Shown piece by piece: positions 5,619 through 10,918 of a DNA stretch of 10,918 nucleotides. The notes beneath the pieces are model-generated. The model worked only from the letters and a program-made list of their open reading frames with translations, was not told where the DNA came from and made no database searches. The first letter of the stretch is position 1. Each line of letters begins with the position of its first letter. The stretch is taken from contig CAZXDA010000021.1 in the NCBI GenBank assembly GCA_964639445.1, positions 1 through 10,918 on the forward strand. Direction: 5' to 3'. This stretch comes from 2-01-FULL-49-22 sp964639445. Lineage in GTDB: Bacteria > Patescibacteriota > Saccharimonadia > Saccharimonadales > UBA10212. A program made the translations under genes and the position numbers.

Positions 5619-6848
5619 ATGGAATTGGATTTTAAACAACTGGCGCAGGCTATCAAAATTATCGCCGAAGAGAAGAACTTGCCGGAAGAACAGGTAGCAG
5701 AGGTAGTTGAACAGGCCCTGGCTGCGGCTTACCGGCGTGATTATGGTGACCGCGAACAGGAAGTAAGAGTAACAATGAATCTCAATACTGGCGAAGTAAC
5801 GGCTTATGTTACCAAAGAAGTGGTTGAAGAAGTTGAGAATCTACATATGCAAGTTAGTCTGCCCGAAGCTCAATCGATCCGCAAAAATGCCAAAATCGGC
5901 GAAACAGTCGAAATCATTCAACCGGTTAAGGAATTTGGTCGCGTAGCTGCCCAAACCGCCAAGCAAGTGATTTTACAGCGGCTGCGCGAGGCCGAACGTG
6001 AAATTGTACTATCTGAGTTTGAAGATAAAGTTGGTACGATTGTTAATGGTATCGTTAGCCGGGTTGAGGGTCGCTTAGTTCGAGTCGAGCTCGGGCGAGC
6101 GCAGGGCATAATGCCGGTTAGTGAGCAAATTCAGGGCGAGCATTATCATCCAGGCCAGCGCCTAAAATTTTATCTAAAAGAGGTTGAAAAAAGTGCACGC
6201 GGACCGCAGTTAATCGTCAGCCGCGGCGCTAAAGAGTTTATTGAGCAGCTCTTCCGGGCTGAAGTGCCGGAAATGGGCGGCAACGCGGTGGAGATAAAAG
6301 CTATGGTCCGCGAAGCCGGTATTCGATCAAAAATTGCCGTGGTTAGTAACGTGCAGGGGATTGATCCTGTCGGCACATTTGTTGGCGGACACGGCACCCG
6401 TATCAATGCGGTACGAGATGAAATTGGCAGTCAGGAGATGATAGATATTGTTGTTTGGGATGAAGACATGGCGACATTTATTGCTAATGCTATGAAGCCA
6501 GCCAACGTAACGCGCATTGAAATTGAAGAAAAGAATAAAAAAGCCAAAGTAATCGTGCCGGAGGATCAGTTAAGCATAGCCATCGGTAAGGCCGGGCAGA
6601 ACGTGCGCCTAGCTGGCAAACTGACTGGTTATGAACTTGATGTCGAAGCCGAAACTAAGCCCGCCGACCTGCCCGCCGAAGCCTCGGCGAAGGCGGGAGC
6701 TTTAGCGAAGGAGGGCGTAGAGTCAAAACCGGTCGTCCAAAAAGTAAAGAAAAAGACCGAACTAGAAAGCTCGCTACTCGAAGCTATTGAAGAACACGGA
6801 GAGTCGCTCCCCACCGAAAATCCTCAGGACGAATCGAAAACAAGATAG
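5619..6848 (+). CDS. nusA: Transcription elongation/termination factor NusA
   Basis: NusA binds RNA polymerase and nascent RNA and tunes pausing, termination and antitermination. The 409-residue product has the polymerase-binding N-terminal domain (about 1-130), an S1 domain (about 136-202), KH1 (about 205-280, with GGHGTRINAVRDEIG at 256-270) and KH2 (about 282-345, with AIGKAGQNVRLAGKLTGYELDV at 321-342). After residue 345 comes a low-complexity acidic tail instead of the proteobacterial acidic repeats, and it contains a palindromic DNA repeat encoding PAEASAKAG. GGAG at 5609-5612, six bases before the ATG, is a good ribosome binding site. Expression is probably from the promoter at 5428-5457 through a structured leader. 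The usual partners rimP and infB are not adjacent. The stop is TAG. Confidence 0.97.
   Translation: MELDFKQLAQAIKIIAEEKNLPEEQVAEVVEQALAAAYRRDYGDREQEVRVTMNLNTGEVTAYVTKEVVEEVENLHMQVSLPEAQSIRKNAKIGETVEIIQPVKEFGRVAAQTAKQVILQRLREAEREIVLSEFEDKVGTIVNGIVSRVEGRLVRVELGRAQGIMPVSEQIQGEHYHPGQRLKFYLKEVEKSARGPQLIVSRGAKEFIEQLFRAEVPEMGGNAVEIKAMVREAGIRSKIAVVSNVQGIDPVGTFVGGHGTRINAVRDEIGSQEMIDIVVWDEDMATFIANAMKPANVTRIEIEEKNKKAKVIVPEDQLSIAIGKAGQNVRLAGKLTGYELDVEAETKPADLPAEASAKAGALAKEGVESKPVVQKVKKKTELESSLLEAIEEHGESLPTENPQDESKTR
6672..6715. repeat. GC-rich palindromic repeat inside the nusA C-terminal coding region
   Basis: CCCGCC (6672-6677) and GGCGGG (6692-6697) bracket an imperfect palindrome centred on CCTCGG. 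The right half GCGAAGGCGGG (6687-6697) recurs as GCGAAGGAGGG (6705-6715) after seven bases. On one strand it encodes PAEASAKAG; on the other the frame reads AFAEASAG. From memory, such peptide strings recur in many predicted CPR proteins, which suggests a dispersed repeat that entered nusA in frame; that link is recall, not a search result. It lies in a flexible linker after KH2, where an insertion would be tolerated. Confidence 0.6.
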
Positions 6849-6960
6849 AATTTGCTAACGGCGGTTGCCGCGCCGCAACAACGACAAGCGGTCCCTCGCT
6901 TTATCCATAGGAGGCTCGGGACAGAGTTGCGGCTTGATTCGGCAGCCACCTACCAAATTC
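6848..6960. ncRNA. Candidate structured RNA of unknown class after nusA
   Basis: Four nested helices fold this stretch into one long rod. GAATTTG (6848-6854) pairs with CAAATTC (6954-6960). GGTTGCCG (6863-6870) pairs with CGGCAGCC (6940-6947), with one G-U pair in the plus-strand RNA. GCCGCAAC (6872-6879) pairs with GTTGCGGC (6926-6933). GTCCC (6891-6895) pairs with GGGAC (6918-6922). The stretch is clearly more GC-rich than the other gaps and encodes no convincing protein. The strand is unresolved because the helices work either way. It does not show the conserved bases I know for 4.5S, RNase P, tmRNA, T-box or common riboswitches; a divergent 6S-like RNA cannot be excluded. Confidence 0.4.
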
Positions 6961-6995
6961 ATCTGTTTTCTCAAGTCCTTCTGATTTTGGTGGCT
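6944..6995 (+). other. Alternative hairpin overlapping the candidate RNA
   Basis: AGCCACC (6944-6950) is the exact reverse complement of GGTGGCT (6989-6995). A longer version pairs AGCCA and CCAAA with TTTGGTGGCT, leaving a four-base bulge. It reuses bases 6944-6947 of the second helix of the rod at 6848-6960, so the two folds exclude each other. No T-run follows, which argues against a simple terminator. The rest of the gap, 6996-7038, is AT-rich with no feature I can name. Confidence 0.4.
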
Positions 6996-7038
6996 CGCTT
7001 AGTCAAATCCATAAATATATAACTGGTTAAGTATTTCG

Positions 7039-7047
7039 TGCTACAAT
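7039..7047 (+). promoter_or_regulatory. Extended -10 promoter of the small membrane protein gene
   Basis: TGCTACAAT is an extended -10 element identical to the one serving the CAP gene (951-959, minus). It ends six bases before the GTG at 7054, so transcription is predicted to start exactly at that codon, giving a leaderless mRNA. No Shine-Dalgarno is present. Confidence 0.55.
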
Positions 7048-7053
7048 CCGCTT

Positions 7054-7248
7054 GTGGCTAAAACAAGAAAGATTGCTCTACTACTGATAATAGTTGGGTT
7101 TGCTGAAGCTTTTTGGGCAATAATTGAGGCAGAAAAAATCAATGAAGTTGGTGCATTCTTTACAGCGGTGCCGGGGATTTTATTAGCCGCTATCGCTGGG
7201 GCCGTTTTTTTTATTTCTTTAGCAAACAGCAAAGCAAAGAAAGAATAA
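7054..7248 (+). CDS. Small two-helix membrane protein of unknown function
   Basis: I do not recognise this 64-residue protein. It begins with a GTG codon, followed by AKTRK. One hydrophobic helix spans about residues 7-25 and contains an acidic residue (VGFAEAFWAIIEAE). A second spans about 35-57 (FFTAVPGILLAAIAGAVFFISL), and the C-terminus SKAKKE is basic. By the positive-inside rule both ends probably face the cytoplasm. An extended -10 box directly before the GTG supports it as a real gene on this strand; an open frame on the other strand lacks comparable signals. The stop lies one base before the CIRCE operator of clpC, so the gene ends where the heat-shock control region begins. Confidence 0.65.
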   Translation: MAKTRKIALLLIIVGFAEAFWAIIEAEKINEVGAFFTAVPGILLAAIAGAVFFISLANSKAKKE

Positions 7249-7249
7249 G

Positions 7250-7276
7250 TTAGCACTCTTGTATTGCGAGTGCTAA
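7250..7276 (+). promoter_or_regulatory. CIRCE operator (HrcA binding site) upstream of clpC
   Basis: TTAGCACTC (7250-7258) and GAGTGCTAA (7268-7276) are separated by nine bases. This is an exact match to the CIRCE consensus that the heat-shock repressor HrcA binds. It lies just upstream of the -10 box at 7284-7289 and covers the -35 region, so a bound HrcA should block polymerase. HrcA itself is not encoded in the window. Confidence 0.95.
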
Positions 7277-7280
7277 TTTG

Positions 7281-7289
7281 TGCTATAAT
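7281..7289 (+). promoter_or_regulatory. Extended -10 promoter of clpC
   Basis: TGCTATAAT is a perfect extended -10 element. The -35 region falls inside CIRCE; TTGTAT (7259-7264) is a weak candidate with a 19-base spacer. Transcription would start near 7296, giving clpC a leader of about 108 bases. Confidence 0.7.
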
Positions 7290-7295
7290 CAAAGT

Positions 7296-7403
7296 AGTTG
7301 CTAGTGGTTAGTTGATAGTGACTAGTAAATAAATCACAGCAACAAATTCTAAAAACCATAGACTAACAACTGTAAACTAAGTTTTACGGAGTAAAATTTA
7401 TTT
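7296..7403 (+). promoter_or_regulatory. clpC leader with word-like repeats and ribosome binding site
   Basis: The leader is built from variants of TAGTTG, CTAGT and their complements. AGTTGCTAGT (7296-7305) is complementary at nine of ten bases to ACTAACAACT (7362-7371), and GTTGCT (7297-7302) to AGCAAC (7338-7343), so a hairpin is likely. GGAG (7388-7391) lies 12 bases before the ATG, a rather wide spacing for a ribosome binding site. Confidence 0.45.
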
Positions 7404-9902
7404 ATGATTCCCAACTCACCGGATTTTCAAGAGTTTTTGAGCCACTTAACGAACAATGCGCTGCATTCTTTGAAGCACGCAGATGCTATCGCCCGGGCTT
7501 CCGGCAGCGCCTACATTGGCACCGAACATTTGCTGCTTGGTGTGCTGGCCCAAGAAGGTTCAATGGGTAACAAAATTTTAGAGGGCGTTGGTGTTAATCT
7601 GGATAGGGCCAGGTTAGCGCTTAATTTAACGCCAAAGACATTAGTTATAAACATGGGTGGCAAAGGGCTCTCCGAGACTGCCAAATTAACCCTTAAGATG
7701 GCCTGGGAAATCGCCCAAGAGTTCAATCAAGATTATTGTGGCACAGAGCACATTTTATACAGTATTTTGAGCCAAAAGAATGCCCGCGCCACTACATTAC
7801 TCCGTGATATGGGTGTTGATATTGACCGACTTTCCGGAGAAGTCGAACAATTCTTAAACCGCCAGCAGTATGAAGAAGAAGGTCGGGCTGCCGGCGGCAC
7901 TCGTACACGCAGTGGGCGCGGCCGCAAAACGACACTGGAATTTTATGGGACGGATCTCACCGAGCAGGCTCGTCAGGGTAAACTCGACCCGGTAGTTGGG
8001 CGTGAAGCTCAAATCCGACGAGTAATCACCATCCTTAATCGCCGCACTAAAAATAACCCAGTACTAATCGGCGAACCGGGGGTCGGTAAAACTGCCATCG
8101 TCGAAGGCATTGCCCAGCGCATTGCCAACGAGGAAGTGCCAGACAGCCTGCTTGATAAGCGTATCGTAACTCTTGATCTGGCTGGTATGATTGCCGGAAC
8201 CAAGTACCGCGGTGAGTTTGAAGAACGGCTCAAAAAAGTCATTGCCGAGTTGGAACAGGATAAAAATATTATTGTCTTTGTTGATGAGCTTCATTTGATT
8301 GTTGGCGCCGGCGCGGCCGAAGGTAGCATGGATGCTGGAAATATCTTAAAACCATCACTTTCACGAGGCAAAATTCGCCTAATTGGCGCCACTACAACAG
8401 ATGAGTATACTCGTTACGTAGAGAAAGATGCAGCGTTGGAACGACGCTTTCAGCCGGTACAGGTGCCAGAGGCCACACCAGCCGAAACCTTGGCAATTCT
8501 TAAGGGCCTCAAGAAATACTACGAGGAATTTCACGGCGTTAAAGTTAGTGACGAAGTACTGGAAGACACAGTGCAATTTGCCAGCCGTTACATCAATGAC
8601 CGTTTTATGCCAGACAAGGCGATTGATTTACTTGACGAAACAGCCGCTTATTTGCGTGTTAATAAAGGCAAGACGCCACCCGAGCTGCGCCAGCTGCAAA
8701 AAGAGCTCAAACTGGTTAATACCCGCATTGATGATGCCGTTGATGCCGAAGATTACGAGCGGGCTGCCCGCGAAAAGCAGACTGCCAGCCAACTGAAAGA
8801 TAAGCTCGAGGCGCTGGAAAAAACTCATAGAACCGGCAAGCCGATTACTCTTTCGTCTGACGACGTGGCTGAAACCGTTGCGCGCATGACTGGTGTACCG
8901 GTAACTAAGGTTATCCGCTCCGAAGCTAAATATCTGGTTAATCTGGAGAAGAATCTTTCTAAATTCATTATTGGCCAGGACGAGGCCGTGGCAACTGTGT
9001 CTCGGGCTGTGCGCCGCGCCCGCAGTGGCATATCAAGTGAAAAACGGCCGATTGGCAGCTTTATTTTCCTTGGCCCGACTGGAGTTGGCAAAACCGAAAC
9101 CGCTCGGGTTTTGGCACGCGAGTTCTTTGGCTCAGAGGAAGCACTAGTTAAAATTGATATGTCAGAATTTGGCGAACATCACACTGTTGCTCGTTTGGTG
9201 GGTGCGCCGGCCGGTTATGTTGGCTATGATGACCCGGGCCAACTAACAGACAGAATTCGCCGCCAGCCGTACTCTGTTGTGCTGTTTGACGAAATCGAGA
9301 AAGCTCATCCAGAGGTGTTTAATATTCTGCTGCAAATCTTAGAAGATGGCGTGCTGTCTGATGCCAAAGGCCGCAAAATTGACTTTACTAACACCATTAT
9401 CATTATGACCAGTAACGTTGGCGCCGAAAAACTGCAAAAAGAAGCCAGTTTTGGCTTTGGCGCGGTTGGGGCGGCTGATCTGGACAACCTGGATGAACTG
9501 CATAAGAGCAACAAGACTAAGGTTTTGGATGAGCTGAAAAAAATGATGCGGCCGGAGCTGCTCAACCGTATTGACAAAATTATTGTTTTTAGGGCCTTGA
9601 CTAAAAAAGATGTACTTAAAATTCTTGATTTACAACTGGAAGATTTACGCTCTCGTTTAGCCAAGAAGGGAATCGGCCTGGATGTTAGTAAATCTGCCAA
9701 AGGTTACCTGCTGGAGCGCGGCTATGATCCGCTTAATGGTGCGCGGCCTATGAGACGTTTACTACAAGAAACACTGGAAGACGCCATTGCCGCCGGTCTG
9801 CTGGAAGAGAACTATCATAGGGGTGACGTAGTGTCAGTCGGTGTTAGAAAAACCGCCAGGAACAAAGAGCCGGAACTAGCCTACCAAACCACAACCGAAT
9901 AG
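7404..9902 (+). CDS. clpC: ClpC-type AAA+ protein unfoldase of the Clp protease
   Basis: Hexameric ClpC unfolds proteins and feeds them to ClpP. The 832-residue product has the N-domain with two Clp repeats (about 5-150), a short basic Gly/Arg linker (158-175), AAA1 with Walker A GEPGVGKT (223-230), Walker B VFVDEL (291-296) and ERRF (346-349), and a middle domain with a UVR-like motif around DAEDYERAAREKQ (447-459). AAA2 carries Walker A GPTGVGKT (557-564), Walker B VVLFDEIEKAH (625-635), RPELLNRID (716-724) and sensor 2 GARP (779-782). The tripeptide FGF (683-685) sits where ClpP-binding ATPases carry their docking loop, so partnership with ClpP is likely. The middle domain is short, as in ClpC and unlike ClpB. 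The perfect CIRCE upstream implies heat-shock control by HrcA. Confidence 0.96.
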   Translation: MIPNSPDFQEFLSHLTNNALHSLKHADAIARASGSAYIGTEHLLLGVLAQEGSMGNKILEGVGVNLDRARLALNLTPKTLVINMGGKGLSETAKLTLKMAWEIAQEFNQDYCGTEHILYSILSQKNARATTLLRDMGVDIDRLSGEVEQFLNRQQYEEEGRAAGGTRTRSGRGRKTTLEFYGTDLTEQARQGKLDPVVGREAQIRRVITILNRRTKNNPVLIGEPGVGKTAIVEGIAQRIANEEVPDSLLDKRIVTLDLAGMIAGTKYRGEFEERLKKVIAELEQDKNIIVFVDELHLIVGAGAAEGSMDAGNILKPSLSRGKIRLIGATTTDEYTRYVEKDAALERRFQPVQVPEATPAETLAILKGLKKYYEEFHGVKVSDEVLEDTVQFASRYINDRFMPDKAIDLLDETAAYLRVNKGKTPPELRQLQKELKLVNTRIDDAVDAEDYERAAREKQTASQLKDKLEALEKTHRTGKPITLSSDDVAETVARMTGVPVTKVIRSEAKYLVNLEKNLSKFIIGQDEAVATVSRAVRRARSGISSEKRPIGSFIFLGPTGVGKTETARVLAREFFGSEEALVKIDMSEFGEHHTVARLVGAPAGYVGYDDPGQLTDRIRRQPYSVVLFDEIEKAHPEVFNILLQILEDGVLSDAKGRKIDFTNTIIIMTSNVGAEKLQKEASFGFGAVGAADLDNLDELHKSNKTKVLDELKKMMRPELLNRIDKIIVFRALTKKDVLKILDLQLEDLRSRLAKKGIGLDVSKSAKGYLLERGYDPLNGARPMRRLLQETLEDAIAAGLLEENYHRGDVVSVGVRKTARNKEPELAYQTTTE

Positions 9903-9932
9903 CGCTCCCACACCACTTTGGGTGTGGTCGCT
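9901..9932 (+). terminator. Hairpin after clpC, possible terminator
   Basis: CCACACC (9908-9914) pairs with GGTGTGG (9921-9927) around ACTTTG, and AGCG (9901-9904) can close the base with CGCT (9929-9932). The hairpin begins at the clpC stop codon. No T-run follows, so it may be a weak or factor-dependent terminator or an mRNA-end stabiliser. Confidence 0.5.
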
Positions 9933-9963
9933 TGGTCTACAACCCTACAACCCTCTTTTAGGT

Positions 9964-9969
9964 TATACT
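9964..9969 (+). promoter_or_regulatory. -10 box of the terminal gene
   Basis: TATACT ends seven bases before the ATG at 9977, predicting transcription start at about 9976. AGGAGA (9971-9976) touches the ATG with no spacer, too close to work as a normal Shine-Dalgarno, so a leaderless mRNA is the better reading. Confidence 0.45.
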
Positions 9970-9976
9970 TAGGAGA

Positions 9977-10918
9977 ATGACTAGGTTGGGGAGAGTTGCT
10001 AGCGTTTTTGTGTCACTGGCTGTGATTGCAGCCAGCGTGCTGGTGCTGCTTAATCTTCGTTCAATAGACGAATGGATAAAACTAAGGGGCTACAACCCAC
10101 CGGCAGCAATTGCCAAGCTGGTAGACGAAGATACCATGACTAATGAAGCTAAGCGCATTTTTTACGTCAACCACCCCCAGTTAATTAACAGTGCTAACAA
10201 CTTTAAGCAAGCCTGCCCAACGTATGAGCAAACAATCGTACTCGGCTGCTACAAATCATATGAAGATGGCATCTACCTATATAATGTAGCCGACCCTCGG
10301 CTAAGTGGCGTAGTAGAAGTGACAGCTGCGCACGAGATGCTGCACGGAATCTACGATCGGCTAAGCAAAAAAGATAAAGACAGCGTCGATCGCCTCTTGA
10401 ACGATTACTATGCCCACAATCTTAAAGACCAGCGTCTAATTGATACTATTAATTCCTATAAACAAACAGAGCCCAATTCTGTCGTGGATGAGATGCATTC
10501 CATTTTAGGTACGGAAGTTGCCAATCTGCCACCGGCACTAGAGAGTTATTATCGGCAATACTTTACTAATCGGGCGGCGGTTACGACTTTTGCTGGTCAT
10601 TACGAGAATGAATTTGTTAGCCGCGTGGCACAAATTAACGCCTATGAGCAGCAGCTTAGCACTTTAAAGGCTAAAATTGACAGCGAGCAAAGCAGCCTCG
10701 ATAGTCAGCGGGCACAGATTGAAGCCGATCGCCGGCGACTGGAAAGTTTACGAGATTCTAACCAAATCGATGCTTATAACTCACAAGTTGCCGCCTTTAA
10801 CGCCGAGGTAGATGCCTACAACGCAGGTGTTGCCCAACTGAAAAGCGATATAGCTGAGTACAACCGGCTGGTCGAGGCCCACAACGCTCTGGCGGCAGAA
10901 CTGCGCAGCTTATATACC
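9977..10918 (+). CDS. Membrane-anchored HEXXH metallopeptidase-like protein with coiled-coil tail (incomplete)
   Basis: The frame is open from the ATG at 9977 to the window edge (314 residues, no stop), so the C-terminus is missing. One membrane anchor (about residues 8-26) follows a basic N-terminus, placing the rest outside the membrane. VTAAHEMLHGIYDRL (115-129) contains HEMLH (119-123), an HEXXH zinc-site signature. Glu172 in DEMHS or Glu180 in LGTE could be the third ligand. Cys80 and Cys91 bracket a short region that could hold a disulfide. From about 215 on, the sequence is strongly helical and coiled-coil-like, including YNSQ, FNAE, YNAG and YNRL motifs spaced about seven residues. 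I do not recognise a named family; the protease call rests on the motif and anchor only. Confidence 0.75.
   Translation, partial: MTRLGRVASVFVSLAVIAASVLVLLNLRSIDEWIKLRGYNPPAAIAKLVDEDTMTNEAKRIFYVNHPQLINSANNFKQACPTYEQTIVLGCYKSYEDGIYLYNVADPRLSGVVEVTAAHEMLHGIYDRLSKKDKDSVDRLLNDYYAHNLKDQRLIDTINSYKQTEPNSVVDEMHSILGTEVANLPPALESYYRQYFTNRAAVTTFAGHYENEFVSRVAQINAYEQQLSTLKAKIDSEQSSLDSQRAQIEADRRRLESLRDSNQIDAYNSQVAAFNAEVDAYNAGVAQLKSDIAEYNRLVEAHNALAAELRSLYT

Noticed and set aside
6891..6922. Resemblance to a piece of RNase P RNA (CCATAGG, GGAGG, CGGGAC words)
   Set aside because: The words occur in the wrong order and the rest of the conserved RNase P core is missing.
6848..6995. 4.5S (SRP) RNA, T-box or tmRNA
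   Set aside because: There is no GGAA apical motif with the GAAGCAGCC strand, no T-box antiterminator motif and no tRNA-like end.
8428..8796. 122-residue open frame overlapping clpC on the same strand
   Set aside because: It is a shifted frame inside a clearly intact clpC, with no family pattern and no own signals.
9305..9700. 131-residue open frame antisense to clpC
   Set aside because: It is opposite the conserved AAA2 region; its Ser/Leu-rich composition fits a shadow frame and no promoter or ribosome site supports it.
9901..9932. Strong intrinsic terminator after clpC
   Set aside because: The stem is good but no T-run follows, so it is listed only as a possible terminator.
1..10918. 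UGA-as-glycine genetic code (as in Gracilibacteria or Absconditabacteria)
   Set aside because: No in-frame TGA occurs in any of the ten genes, and all translate fully with the standard code.
1..10918. CRISPR array, transposase, tRNA or rRNA genes
   Set aside because: No regularly spaced repeats, transposase motifs, T-loop pattern with clover-leaf pairing or rRNA sequence were seen on either strand.

Overview
The window is a compact, mostly same-direction stretch of bacterial chromosome at medium GC. It carries housekeeping genes mixed with cell-envelope genes. The gene set suggests a Patescibacteria/CPR bacterium, most likely Saccharibacteria (TM7), at moderate confidence. Supporting points are the short RNase HII starting directly at its catalytic motif, a ribosomal protein L19 with a charged tail, a type IV pilus ATPase without its zinc cysteines, a CPR-looking palindromic repeat inside nusA, and nusA standing apart from rimP and infB. 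All nine complete genes read through with the standard code; seven stop at TAG, two at TAA and none at TGA.

Layout. Position 15-941 (minus) encodes a membrane-anchored CAP-domain protein. It is divergent from a PilB/GspE-type ATPase (990-2588). Next comes the widely conserved trio rplS-rnhB-yraN (2632-4130). A gap with a perfect 29-bp hairpin palindrome leads to an M29 aminopeptidase (4245-5456). A promoter inside the end of that gene feeds a long structured leader and nusA (5619-6848). The 205-bp gap after nusA holds a set of nested complementary segments that looks like an undescribed structured RNA (about 6848-6960). A tiny two-helix membrane protein (7054-7248) follows. One base after its stop lies a perfect CIRCE operator (7250-7276), in front of the promoter and leader of clpC (7404-9902). 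The window ends inside an incomplete membrane-anchored HEXXH metallopeptidase-like protein with a coiled-coil tail (9977 to beyond 10918).

How it works together. rplS, rnhB and yraN cover ribosome assembly and nucleic-acid maintenance, and nusA covers transcription elongation and termination. ClpC, under probable HrcA control, and the M29 peptidase cover protein turnover. The CAP protein, the pilus ATPase, the small membrane protein and the metallopeptidase-like protein belong to the envelope.

A recurring design is a TATAAT-like -10 box ending 7-10 bases before the start codon with no Shine-Dalgarno sequence (CAP gene, pilB, M29 gene, small membrane gene, terminal gene). This implies leaderless or nearly leaderless mRNAs. 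nusA and clpC instead have long leaders and GGAG ribosome binding sites. No tRNA, rRNA, CRISPR array, transposase or prophage gene was seen.
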